64,000 nucleotides of DNA from contig NC_053123.1 in assembly GCF_010015445.1 (NCBI RefSeq), positions 9,317,434 through 9,381,433 of the forward strand. Reading direction: 5' to 3'. Under the pieces are notes generated by a model. It saw only the letters and a list, made by a program, of their open reading frames with translations, ran no database searches and was not told where the DNA came from. Origin of the DNA: Perca fluviatilis. Its lineage: Eukaryota; Chordata; Actinopteri; Perciformes; Percidae. The number at the start of each line of letters is the position of its first letter. Position 1 is the first letter of the stretch. Position numbers and translations under genes: made by a program. This document shows positions 39,465 through 56,407 of this stretch, piece after piece.

Positions 39465-39905
39465 GTCATCTTCATCTTTCCTGAATATGAACTTCTGCCA
39501 TCAGGGAGAAGATTCCGTGTGCTGAGATGTAAAACAAACCGACTAAAGTTATTGTTTATTCCAACTTCCATCAGCTGAACTCCAATAGTAAATCTTAGCC
39601 CAGCAGAGCAGGGGTGCAATTAATACACCAGCACGTTTTGCACTTAGCACTTTAATTATTACAGTTAATTCTTAGGATGTTGTGTTGTCTGTGCTGTCAT
39701 GTGTGTCCTTCTTTTGTGTGATCTCATTTTTCATGTTGATTTTATTTTATTGTGTTGTATTTGTATTTTATTTTATGTTGATTTAAAAAAACAAAAAGTA
39801 TGTTAAATGTTGTTTATGTTGTGAAGCAACAGACTGTAGCACTATGTCCAAGACAAATTTTCCCTCGGGGACAATAAAGTGTATTCTATTCTATTCTATT
39901 TTATT
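39465..39905 (+). mobile_element. 5'-truncated LINE inserted in the satellite
   Basis: The segment starts with a degraded reading frame including IREK-type residues after CTGCCATCAGGGAGAAGATTCC. This corresponds to the LPSGRR(F/Y)R motif at the end of ORF2 in fish L2/Rex-type LINEs. It ends with CCCTCGGGGACAATAAAGTG followed by (TATTC)n. The satellite continues on both sides, so this is an insertion. Confidence 0.65.
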
Positions 39906-42900
39906 CTATTCTAATGTTGAAAAAAAGTGATAAAAATGTCAAAGTATATTATGTTGAAAAAAAGTCATAAAAGTCATAGTATAGTATGTCAAAAAAAGGT
40001 GAAAAAAAAGTCATGGTATAGTATGTCGAAAAAATTCATGGCAAAGTCTTATGGTACATCAGAAATAGTTATAGTAATGTATGTCGAAAAAAGTGATAAA
40101 TAAGTTATATTATAATACTATGTCGAAAAAGTGATACAAATATCAGATAGTTATTAAAATGTCATGATGGACAAAAAACATAAAAAGTCATAGTATAGTA
40201 TGTTGAAAAAAATCATAAAAAGTCATAGTATAGTATGTCGGATAAAAATTCATAAAAAGTCATAGTATAGTATGTTGGATAAAAAATATAAAATAGACAT
40301 AGTATAGTATGTCGTAAAGAAATCATAAAAAGTCATAGTATAGTATGTCGGATAAAAATTCATAAAAAGTCATAGTATAGTATGTTGGATAAAAAATATA
40401 AAATAGACATAGTATAGTATGTCGTAAAAAAATTATAAAAAAGTCATAGTAGAGTATGGCAAAAAAGTAATAGTATAAAACATTGAAAAAAGTCGTAGTA
40501 TAGTATGTCTAAAATAAAATCATAAAAATTCATAGTGTAGCATGTCGAAAAAAGTGAAAAATGTCATAGAATAGTATATCTGAAAAAGTCATAAAATAGT
40601 CTTATTATAGTATGTCGAAAAAAGTCATAAATAAGTCATAGTATAGTATGTCAAAAGAAATCATGAAAAAGATAAAGTACATAAAAAATAGTTTTGGTAA
40701 TGTATCTCAAAAAAAGTTATAAAAAGTCATAGAATAGTATGTTGAAAAAAGTGATAATAAAGTGATAGTATAGTATGTCAAAAAAAGTCATAAAAACAAT
40801 TCATGGTATAGTATTTTGAAAATAGTGATAAAAAGTCATAGTATAGTGTGTCGGAAAAAGTGATAAGTCATAGTAAGTGTGTCGAGAAAAAGTGATTAAA
40901 AAGTCAGTATAGTATGTCAAAAAAAGAGATAACATTGTCATAGTATGTCTGAAAAAGTCACAAAAAGTCATAATATAGTATGTCGAAAAAAGTCATAAAA
41001 AAGTCATAGTATAGTATGTCGAATAAATTCATGAAAAAGTCATAGTATAGTTCATCAAAAATAGTTTTGGTAATGTATATAAAAAAAAGATAAAAAGTCA
41101 TAGTATAGTTGTCGTAAAAAGTTGTAAAAAAATAATTTTTGTAATGTACAGTATATCGAAAAAAAGTGATAAAAAGTCATAGTATTATAGTATGTCGAAA
41201 AAAAGTCATTAAAAAGTCATAGTATAATATTTCGAAAATAGTCACAGTAATGTATGTCGACAAAAGTGATGAAAAAGTCATAGTATAGTATGTTGAAAAA
41301 AGCCATTAAAAATTCATACTATAATATGTCGATAAAAAGTGATAAAAAAAGTTATAGTATAGTATGTCAAAAACAGTCACAGTATAGAATGTTGCCAAAA
41401 GCCATTCAAAAGTCATACTATAGCATGCCAAAAAAGGTATAGTATAGTATGTCGAAAAAGTGATAAAAAAGTCATAGTATAGTATGTCGAAAAAAGTCAT
41501 GAAAAAGTCATATTATATGTCGAAAATAGTCAGAGTATATACTATACTATGACTTTTTATGACTTTTTCAGACATACTATACTATGACTTTTTTCACTTT
41601 TTTCACGTTTTTTCGACATACTATGACTATTTTCGACATACTATAATATGACTTTTTAATGTTTTTTTTTTTAGACATACTATACTATTACTATTTTATG
41701 TTTTTTATCCAACATACTATACTATCACTTTTTTCACTTTATTTCGACATACTATACTATCACTTTTTATGATTTTTTTGAGATACTATACTACAACTTT
41801 TTTATCACTTTTTTTCGACATTGTATACTATGACTTTCTAATGGCTTTTTTGACATACTATACTATGACTTTTTTATCACTCTTTTCTGACATACTATAC
41901 TATGACTATTTTCAACATTATAATATGACTTTTTCGACATACTATAATGTGAATTTTTTATCACTTTTTTTCGACATTCTATACTATGACTTTTTAATGG
42001 CTTTTTTGTACATTCTACACTATGACTATTTTATGTTTTTTATCCGACATACTATACTATGACATTTTAATAACTTTTTATGACATACTATGCTATGACT
42101 TTTTTGTTTTTTATCCGACATACTATACTATGACTTTTTTCACTTTATTTTGACCTACTATACTATGACTTTTTTCACTTTATTTCGACATACTATACTA
42201 TTACTTTTTATGTTTTTTATCTGACATACTATACTATGACATTTTAATAACTTTTTATGACGTATTATACTATGACCTTTTTTTGCCATACTATACTATG
42301 ACTTCTTTCGACATACTCTATGACATGTTATGGCTTTTTTTTGACATACTATACTATGACTATTTGATGTTTTTTTATCTGACATACTATTCTATGACTT
42401 TTTTCACTAGTTTTTTATCGAAAAAAGCCATTAGAAAGTCATAGTATAGTATGTTGAAAGAAGTGGTAATAAAGGAATACTTTAATATATCGAATAAGTC
42501 ATAAAAAAGTTATAGTAAAATCATAAAAAAGTTATAGTATAGTATGTCAAAAATAGTCATAGTATAGAATGTTGCCAAAAGCCATTCAAAAGTCATACTA
42601 TAGCATGTCAACAAAGTCATAGTATAGTTTGTCGAGAAAAAAGTCATGAAAAAGTAATATTATATGTTGAAAATAGTCATAGTATAGTATGTTGAAAGAA
42701 GTGGTAAAAAAGTCATAGTATAAATTGAAAAAGTCATAAAAAAGTCATAGTAAAATCATAAAAAAGTCATAGTATAGTATGTCGAAAAAAGTGATGAAAA
42801 AGTCATAGGATAGTATGTCGGAAAAAGTCATGAAACAGTCACAGTATGGTGCATCAAAAATAGTTATAGTAATGTATGTAGAAAAAAGTGATAAAGAGTC

Positions 42901-45624
42901 ATAGTATAGTATGTTGAAAGAAGTGGTAAAAAAGTCATAGTATAATATATTGAAAAAGTCATAAAAAAGTCATAGTAAAATCATAAAAAAGTCATAGTAT
43001 AGTATGTCTAAAAAAGTGATGAAAAAGTCATAGGATAGTATGTCGGAAAAAGTCATGAAACAGTCACAGTATGGTGCATCAAAAATAGTTATAGTAATGT
43101 ATGTAGAAAAAAGTGATAAAGAGTCATAGTATAATACGTCGAACAAAATTATAAAAAAGTCCTAGTATAGTATGTCTAACAAAATCATAAAAAGTCATAG
43201 TATAGTAAATCGACAAAAACTGAAAAAGTCATAGTACAGTATGTCTGAAAAAGTCATATAAAAGCCATAGTATAGTATGTCGGATAAAAAACATAAAATA
43301 GTATGATGATTTTTTTCGACATACTATAATATGACTATTTTCGACATACTATAATATGACGTTTTAATGGCTTTTTTTTTAGACATACTATACTATTACC
43401 ATTTTATATTTTTTAGCCGACATACTATACTATGACATTTTAATAACTTTTCATAACATACTATACTATGGCTTTTTTATCACTTTTTTCGACATACTAT
43501 ACTATGACTTTTTTGTTTTTTATCCGACATACTATACTATGACTTTTTTCACTTTATTTCGACATACTATACAATGACTTTTTATGATTTTTTTCGACAT
43601 ACTATAATATGACTATTTTGTTTTTATCCGACATACTATGCTATACTATGACTTTTTTCACATTTTTCAACATACTATACTATTACTTTTTATGTTTTTT
43701 ATGCGACATACTATACTTTGACATTTTAATAACTTTTTATGACGTATTATACTATGACCTTTTTTTGCCATACTATACTATGACTATTTTATGTTTTTTT
43801 ATCTGACATACTATTCTGACTTTTTTCACTATTTTTTTGTCGAAAAAAAGCCATTAGAAAGTCATAGTATAGTATGTTGAAAGAAGTGGTAATAAAGGAA
43901 TACTTTAATATATCGAATAAGTCATAAAAAAGTTATAGTAAAATCATAAAAAAGTTATAGTATAGTATGTCAAAAATAGTCATAGTATAGAATGTTGCCA
44001 AAAGCCATTCAAAAGTCATACTATAGCATGTCAACAAAGTCATAGTATAGTTTGTCGAGAAAAAAGTCATGAAAAAGTAATATTATATGTTGAAAATAGT
44101 CATAGTATAGTATGTTGAAAGAAGTGGTAAAAAAGTCATAGTATAATATATTGAAAAAGTCATAAAGAAGTCATAGTAAAATCAAAAAAAAGTCATAGTA
44201 TAGTATGTCTAAAAAAGTGATGAAAAAGTCATAGGATAGTATGTCGGAAAAAGTCATGAAACAGTCACAGTATGGTGCATCAAAAATAGTTATAGTAATG
44301 TATGTAGAAAAAAGTGATAAAGAGTCATAGTATAGTATGTTGAAAGAAGTGGTAAAAAAGTCATAGTATAATATATTGAAAAAGTCATAAAAAAGTCACA
44401 GTAAAATCATAAAAAAGTCATAGTATAGTATGTCGAAAAAAGTGATGAAAAAGTCATAGGATAGTATGTTGGAAAAAGTCATGAAACAGTCACAGTATGG
44501 TGCATCAAAAATAGTTATAGTAATGTATGTAGAAAAAAGTGATAAAGAGTCATAGTCAAAAAAAGTGTTGAAAAAGTCCTAGTATAATACGTCGAACAAA
44601 ATTATAAAAAAGTCCTAGTATAGTATGTCCAAAAAATCATAAAAAGTCATAGTATAGTAAATCGACAAACCTGAAAAAAGTCATAGTACAGTATGTCTGA
44701 AAAAGTCATATAAAAGCCAGAGTATAGTATGTCGGATAAAAAACATAAAATAGTATGATGATTTTTTTCGACATACTATAATATGACTATTTTCGACATA
44801 CTATAATATGACTTTTTAATGGCTTTTTTTTTTAGACATACTATACTATTACTATTTTATATTTTTTAGCTGACATACTATACTATGACATTTTAATAAC
44901 TTTTCATAACATACTATACTATGGCTTTTTTATCACTTTTTTCGACATACAATACTATGACTTTTTTGTTTTTTATCCGACATACTATACTATGACTTTT
45001 TTCACTTTATTTCGACATACTATACTATGACTATTTTATGTTTTTTATCCGACATACTATACTATACTATGACTTTTTTCACATTTTTCAACATACTATA
45101 CTATTACTTTTTATGTTTTTTATCCGACATACTATACTATGACATTTTAATAACTTTTTATGACGTATTATACTATGACCGTTTTTTGCCATACTATACT
45201 ATGACTTCTTTCGACATACTCTACTATACTATGATATGCTATGACTATTTTATGTTTTTTATCTGACATACTATTCTATGACTTTTTTCACTTGTTTTTT
45301 GTCGAAAAAAGCCATTAGAAAGTCATAGTATAGTATGTTGAAAGAAGTGGTAAAAAAGTCATACTATAATATATCAAAAAGTCATAAAAAAGTTATAGTA
45401 AAATCATAAAAAAGTTATTGTATACTATGTAAAAAATAGTCATAGTATAGAATGTTGCCAAAAGCCATTCAAAAGTCATACTATAGCATGTCAACAAAGT
45501 CATAGTATAGTTTGTCAAAAAAAGTCATGAAAAAGTAATATTATATGTTAAAAATAGTCATAGTATAGTATGTCGAAAAAAATGATAAAAAAAGTCATAG
45601 TATGGTATATCGAAAATAGTATGC

Positions 45625-46510
45625 TGCTGAATCAGCATTCACACAAGAATGTCTATCATTTTTGTTCCGTGAACACAGACAGATACCTCAAAGCCTGCAT
45701 ACAACAAGCATTAAACAAAACTAAACATTACACACCACAGAGACTAAGAGTGCAGCTGAATAGTAATGATAGTAGGAAACCCAGGAAACAGTTGTCAGTT
45801 GTTAGCATGTGAGCTCAACACTTCCCTAATCATGTTTCAAAGTAAAAGTCTTCCAGCAAAGAGAAGGATTTGTACCTTTTATCATGAAGCAGCTGAGGAA
45901 GTACTGGGTGTCACAGAGAGGAGCACAGGATACAACACACTGGCTATTAACACATAACAAAGAAAAGGGTCATGACATGCCGTACTATACTGGGACTATT
46001 TTTGATATTTTCGATATACTATACTATGACTTTCCTTCCACCATGTCTGAACTTCAACGTCTTTCTGTATTAAACTATTTGTTTATTCACACTTCCCCTA
46101 TCATTTGCTTATAGCACAGTGTGAAGGTCCTGTGTGCATTGCTTGTGTTTGCATTTTTTACATGCTGGTGGTGAAAGTGTGCATGCAGAAATGTCTGCAA
46201 GTGTTTGTCAGCTTCAGGTGGTGTGTCTGTTGGATGCATCCCGTCTAATTGTAGTCAGGTGCAACATAATGAGCCAACAACTCTCCAGGTACACTGCTGC
46301 AGTGTTTTGGATCAGCCTTCCTTTTGTAATTATGTTCTATGTGTGTGTGTGTGTGTTTTCTTTTTTAAATTATCAACACTAAAACCAAGGTAAGATTTAG
46401 CAGAACACTTTCAAGCTGAATACATTGAAACAGAACTTAGTGGCAGTGACTGTGTTATTGTGCAAACAGGTGGTTGCGTTTTAATTTTTTTTATACACAT
46501 CAGCAGACAC
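45625..46510. other. Flank of the satellite, no gene seen
   Basis: Apart from a satellite remnant at about 45985-46030 (in the minus orientation) and a short GT run near 46340, nothing recognisable is present. Confidence 0.45.
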
Positions 46511-46740
46511 AGAGCAACATTAGCATTCATTTGGAGTCATATTTCTGGCCACCTGATGACAGAAAGTAAATTCTGTTTTAGCTTATCTTTTGATAACTCC
46601 TAAGGGAAAGATCTGGTTCTTTATTCTCTAAATTCTCCACTATGTTCAACGCTATAGTCTATTTAGACTGTGTCTGTCTGTTGTTTGGTGTAGTAGGCAG
46701 GACATAAGGTATGGGGCCAGTTTGGTTGAGAGACACTGTT
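46510..46740. repeat. Dispersed repeat copy 2 (uninterrupted)
   Basis: GAGCAACATTAGCATTCATT, TTGGAGTCATATTTCTGGCC, TCCACTATGTTC and CTGTTTGGTG run in the same order as around 20918-21830. The 724-bp Harbinger-like element present there is absent here, so this copy shows the uninterrupted site. Confidence 0.65.
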
Positions 46741-46751
46741 TAAGTCAGAAT

Positions 46752-46809
46752 AAGCTTTTATTCACAGCTGTACACTGGAACCCCAGTGTACAGCTGTGAA
46801 TAAAAGCTT
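46752..46809. repeat. Perfect 27-bp-arm palindrome with a 4-nt loop
   Basis: The left arm, from AAGCTTTTATTCACAG to TACACTGG, is exactly reverse-complemented by 46783-46809, leaving AACC as the loop. Both strands carry AATAAA within the arms. Confidence 0.95.
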
Positions 46810-46863
46810 GTTGCTCAAAATCACAAGCTGTCACTCACTACTACATGCTGAGAGGAGAGTAGA

Positions 46864-46865
<2 letters not shown>

Positions 46866-46926
<61 letters not shown>

Positions 46927-47241
46927 TTTGGGGTCCAGTAGCCTTCTCTTAACTCAGCAGGAAATGGATAAACCTCACTCACTCACTCACTCACTCACTC
47001 ACTCACTCAATTAATTCAATTCAATTTTCACAACTTCCAGCTTCTTTTCTGTTGTTAACATTGGGAAATTAGCTTTTTTTTGGCGCTATTTTTCCAAAGT
47101 GTAAATCTCTTAGTGAAGAGAAATTTTCACAGAGGAGGAGGAGGAGTGGATCTCTTTTTCTACCTCCCCTGTTGAGCAGTGAGCACATATACGTTCCTCT
47201 CTGGGCAGCCATGTCTGTCTGAGTCTTCCTGTCTCTAGTAG

Positions 47242-47287
<46 letters not shown>

Positions 47288-47310
47288 CTACTCTACTCTA
47301 CTCTACTCTA
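46866..47310. repeat. Microsatellites: (CA)n, (TCAC)n, (CT)n and (CTACT)n
   Basis: CA units fill 46866-46922. TCAC units fill about 46975-47008. CT units fill 47244-47284 and pass directly into about five CTACT units to 47310. Confidence 0.95.
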
Positions 47311-47499
47311 GCAGATTGATTGATGATTTAGACCCATCTTGTGTTGAGTACAAGCTGTATAGGGACCAATGTTATGGTCAGGTAGGCCCGAGCTGTGTAG
47401 AGTTGTGGTTGCATGTGTTTCACTTGGTGATTTACATTGTGTTCATGCATTTTCTTTCCGTTCCTGCGTATTCATTACCACCGACCACCAGAAGTGGCA

Positions 47500-47639
47500 A
47501 AAAACTAATCATATCTTTTACTAGTCCACATTGTAAAACATACTCCATTAAAAGTAAATGTTTTGCATTCAAAGCTAGTTTTATCAGCAAATTATACCTT
47601 AGTCTCAATAGTGAAAGTACTCTTTAGCACAGAACTTCA

Positions 47640-47640
<1 letters not shown>
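47500..47640. repeat. Probable dispersed repeat fragment
   Basis: CATACTCCATTAAAAGTAAA followed by GCATTCAAA and GTGAAAGTACTCTTTAGCAC resembles a common fish repeat built from AAAGTA motifs. The fragment is decayed and has no clear ends. Confidence 0.4.
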
Positions 47641-52020
<4,380 letters not shown>

Positions 52021-52026
52021 CTACAG

Positions 52027-52061
52027 ATCTTTAGCTTTGAGTGAACCTCAAAGCTAAAGAT
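52027..52061. repeat. Perfect 15-bp stem-loop
   Basis: ATCTTTAGCTTTGAG and its exact reverse complement are separated by TGAAC. There is no T run after it, and no gene nearby to which it could belong. Confidence 0.9.
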
Positions 52062-52535
52062 GAAAGAAAAGATGGTGATTGGGACTTTATACTGTAATTA
52101 TACTGCTTGTCCTTAAAACGGTTTTTATTACAGATTTTTACAATCACTTTGCTACTAATTTCAGAACCGTAATGTCATTTTTCCAAACTCTAGACACAAA
52201 ACTTAAAACGATCATCACTTGTAACACAGGCTATCCAATGTTCAAAACATTGCATTGTGCATCTTTAAAGAAATATTGCACTTGCACAATCATTGGTTAA
52301 AAAAACAAATGTATTGTGAAATACCATTGTACCATTGTACCAAAACGTTACTTTAGATCACCCACACACTAGCTACCCATAGTTTCACTGTGTTATTGTT
52401 CGTACAATCATTAAATATTGTAGTTCAAAATAGGTGATACATGTTTCATTATGGTACTACATATACATATATCCCTGTAAAAGTACTGCAGTAGTAGAGA
52501 GAATACTACAGACCAATGTGGTACAAGTATATATA

Positions 52536-54158
52536 CAGTGCCTTGCGAAAGTATTCGGCCCCCTTGAACGTTTCGACCTTTTGCCACATTTCAGGCCTCA
52601 AACATAAAGATATAAAACTGTAATTTTTTGTGAAGAATCAACAACAAGTGGGTCCCAATTATGAAGTGGAACGAAATTCATTGGCTATTTCAAACTTTTT
52701 AACAAATAAAAACTGAAAAAGTGGGCGTGCAAAATTATTCAGCCCCTTTACTTTCAGTGCAGCAAACTCTCTCCAGATTCTGAGTGAGGATCTCTGAATG
52801 ATCCAATGTTGACCTAAATGACTAATGATGATAAATAGAATCCAGCTGTGAGTAATCAAGTCTCCCGTTATAAATGCACCTGCTCTGTGATAGTCTCAGA
52901 GGTCCGTAAAGCGCAGAGAGCATCATGAAGAACAAGGAACACACCAGGCAGGTCCGAGATACTGTTGTGGAGAAGTTTAAAGCCGGATTTGGATACAAAA
53001 ATATTTCGCAAGCTTTAAACATCCCAAGGAGCACTGTGCAAGCAATAATATTGAAATGGAAGGAGTATCAGACCACTACAAATCCGAAGACCCGCGTCCC
53101 TCTAAACTTTCAGCTCATACAAGGAGAAGACTGATCAGAGATGCAGCCAAGAGGCCCATGATCACTCTGGATGAACTGCAGAGATCTACAGCTGAGGTGG
53201 GAGACTCTGTCCATAGGACAACAATCAGCGTATACTGCACAAATCGGCCTTTATGGAAGAGTGGCAAGAAGAAAGCCATTTCTTAAAGATATCCATAAAA
53301 AGTGTCGTTTAAAGTTTGCCAAAAGCCACCTGGGAGACACACCAAACATGTGGAAGAAGGTGCTGTGGTCAGATGAAACCAAAATCAAACTTTTGGGCAA
53401 CAATGCAAAACTTAAGTTTGGCGTAAAAGCAACACAGCTCATCACCTCGAACACACCATCCCCACTGTCAAATATGGTGGTGGCAGCATCATGGTTTGGG
53501 CCTGCTTTTCTTCAGCAGGGACAGGGAAGATGGTTAAAATTGATGGGAAGATGGATGGAGCCAAATACAGGACCATTCTGGAAGAAAACCTGATGGAGTC
53601 TGCAAAAGACCTGAGACTGGGACGGAGATTTGTCTTCCAACAAGACAATGATCCAAAACATAAAGCAAAATCTACAATGGAATGGTTCACAAATAAACAT
53701 ATCCAGGTGTTAGAATGGCCAAGTCAAAGTCCAGACCTGAATCCAATCGAGAATCTGTGGAAAGAACTGAAAACTGCTGTTCACAAACGCTCTCCATCCA
53801 ACCTCACTGAGCTCGAGCTGTTTTGCAAGGAGGAATGGGCAAAAATGTCAGTATCTCGATGTGCAAAACTGATAGAGACATACCCCAAGCGACTTACAGC
53901 TGTAATCGCAGCAAAAGGTGGCGCTACAAAGTATTAACTTAGGGGGGGCTGAATAATTTTGCACGCCCAATATTTCAGTTTTTTATTTGTTTAAAAGGTT
54001 TGAAATATCCAATAAATTTCGTTCCACTTCATGATTGTGTCCCACTTGTTGTTGATTCTTCACAAAAAATTACAGTTTTATATCTTTATGTTTGAGGCCT
54101 GAAATGTGGCAAAAGGTCGAAAAGTTCAAGGGGGCCGAATACTTTCGCAAGGCACTGT
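52536..54158 (+). mobile_element. Tc1-type transposon, inactive
   Basis: The element begins CAGTGCCTTGCGAAAGTATT and ends with its reverse complement, inside TA dinucleotides at 52534-52535 and 54159-54160 (the Tc1/mariner target duplication). The terminal inverted repeats are about 200 bp long and still nearly identical. A 1.0 kb transposase region lies between them but has frame changes. Total length of 1623 bp is normal for a complete fish or frog Tc1 element. Confidence 0.95.
52925..53937 (+). pseudogene. Tc1 transposase, broken by three frame changes
   Basis: The frame opens with MKNKEHTRQ and an N-terminal helix-turn-helix (YKNISQALNIPRSTVQAII). It shifts near 53090, near 53240 and near 53480, and is then open to TAA at 53937. 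The DDE catalytic residues are all present across frames: Asp in WSDETK (about 53370), Asp in QQDNDPKH (about 53640) and Glu in NPIENLW (about 53750). Exactly 34 residues lie between the last two, the DD34E spacing of Tc1. It would normally cut and paste its element by binding the terminal repeats. This copy cannot make the full protein. Confidence 0.93.
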
Positions 54159-54159
54159 A

Positions 54160-56166
54160 TATATACAGTATATATATATATAGTTATTTACTGTATTTAC
54201 CCTTTATTTACAGTATCCAGGTAAGTCGATTGAGAACAAATTCTCATTTGCAACGATGACCTGTCACATTCACACAGTTCCACATTCATACCTGGAAGCT
54301 GCCCAGTACAACCCCAGTCTGATCTGCTGGCCACTGAGCAGTGTATATATATACAGTACTTTATAAGTATATATGAATTATATATCTCAATCATCAGCAA
54401 CGAGTTGGCAGAATTGGACAAGCAATTCCAAGGGCCTGCATGCATACAGTGCAGTAGTCAATACAGTAAAAAGTCTTAAAGGTGGTACATGGGACCATAG
54501 AAACAGTGTCTGATACAGTAAACAGTAGTACATTACAGTAAAGAATGATGATGAAATATTACATCCACAGATCATGTAGTCTAATTGGTTGATGCTCCAC
54601 GCTAACTGGTGACAATAAATCTTGTTATCTTGAAACTTTCATGATCTAAACATGGAATATTGTTTGTCTGTTTCCATACAACTATGCATTAAGAGTAATG
54701 GAACAGTTACTTATCATTTTGAGTAGTTGTATCGATTGATAGTTAGATCGTTGTAATGGAATGAATAGACAATCATCTGAAATGTAATGTGTGCCTTGCC
54801 TTTTGAAATAGTAGTACTTTGATGTTAAGTTGTGTCATATCGAACAGGTGATCTTTGTTAAATGAACAAATGATCTTAGGTTTGTGTATCCAAGCAATTG
54901 AAAAAAAGTGTTAGAGTTTTGAAAAATGTGCATTTTGATCATTGGTTGTGAGTTTTGTGTCTAGAGTTTTGAAAAATGACGTCAAGGTTCTGAAATTAGT
55001 GCCAAAGTGATTGTAAAAAAACTGTACTAAGCGTATCAACATGTCTAAAGTCCTAATTAATGTTAAACTAATTTGTTTGGATTCATTAAACTAACAGATT
55101 GTTACCATGACATTTCTATTCTATGTTTGTTTTTTACCAAAGCTGGGAAATTACCAAAATACTTTACATTTTATGTGTGTGTGCATGCGTGTGTGTATGT
55201 GAGTGTGTGTGTGTGTGTGTGTATGTGTGTGTATGTGTATATGTGTGTGTGTGTGTGTGTTTGTGTGTGCTATCAGTGATTTGTGCTGCTAAGCAGAGAG
55301 TTAAAATCTGTGTTAGTAGGTTACACTCTCAGCAAAGACCAACCACAAGAGACCTGTCTGAAGTGTGTGTTTGCATCTACAGAAGAAGAAGGTTCACACT
55401 GGCATGCTTGCGTTTGTGTGAGCCTGCGTTGAACTGCATTCAAGTTCTAGAAAGATGAGATCTGGAGCACGTCATTGTGTGAATGCAAATCATAGACCGC
55501 CCTCTAAATTCTGGGGTGTTGAAAACATTCCCTCATCCCAGAGGACATTGTAAAAAAATGCGCAGAAAATGCTACTGGATTTATTGACTGAGCACAATTG
55601 AACCATATATAATAATTTAAGAAATGTATCCATAAATGAATGTCTATCTATCTATAGATCTATCTGTCTGTTAAAGCACTGGTTTCAACTTTGAGCCGGT
55701 TGATGTGCAGAGACTCATTCACTTAGTGCGCGATAGAGATGTTGATGCATCCGTTCCTGTATGCATACACATCTGTGTGTACATTTGTGTGTTTTTATGT
55801 CAGAGGAAGTGTGAGAACCGGGTCGGTCTCCTGAGGAGAAGAATAACGGTGAGATAAAGACACGATGAATAAATGAGGGCAGGAGTGATGAGAAACATAG
55901 AAGAAAGAGGTGAAGAAATGCTGATGCAGAGAAATCACTGCTAAGGGCTCTGTAAGCTAATTAGAGGGCGAAAATCAAACTAGCATTATACTGTTTACAG
56001 ATACAGCCAATTAGGAAGCATTGCATGTGGGACAGTCTGTAGTGACATTATTTGGACCTTAGAAATAAAAAGACCCATCTTTAGATTAAAATTCTTCTTA
56101 CAGTGGTATCAAGTTGCATTCCTGCCTACTTCCTAAATGTGTTGATTCCTAATGGACACAAACACA

Positions 56167-56255
<89 letters not shown>

Positions 56256-56400
56256 GTGTCATGTCCAACCGTAAGCTAGTTATCCCAAAATGTCAGCATT
56301 TTCGTTCCATCATTACTCTCACTTTCGTAATTTTCAGATACATGATATGAGTGGGCAACACATGTCCTATTGTGATCTTGCAGCTAATCACCACCAGTTT
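54160..56400. other. Intergenic, no gene seen; (TG)n at 55177-55270 and (CA)n at 56171-56252
   Basis: Apart from ATATAC-rich sequence next to the Tc1 element and two dinucleotide arrays, nothing is recognisable. Confidence 0.5.
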
Positions 56401-56407
56401 GTGTGTA

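Larger units (their letters stand above)
37655..45620. repeat. AT-rich satellite (about 35-bp unit) in alternating orientation
   Basis: The unit reads roughly GTCATAGTATAGTATGTCG followed by AAAAAAGTGATAAAAA, with much variation. Orientation switches at about 41538, 42418, 43305, 43840, 44757 and 45300: plus 37655-41538, minus to 42418, plus to 43305, minus to 43840, plus to 44757, minus to 45300, plus to about 45620. Marker sequences such as GCCATTAGAAAGTCATAG recur at 42428, 43851 and 45311. From 42.4 kb on, a plus-minus pair of about 1.43-1.45 kb is therefore itself repeated. Two non-satellite islands interrupt it. A short remnant reappears at about 45985-46030. Long Tyr/Asp/Phe/Leu frames inside are repeat artefacts. 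Confidence 0.93.

Noticed and set aside
41306..45266. Open frames rich in Tyr, Asp, Phe and Leu in the satellite
   Set aside because: They follow from the satellite unit and lack any start context, splice sites or domain.
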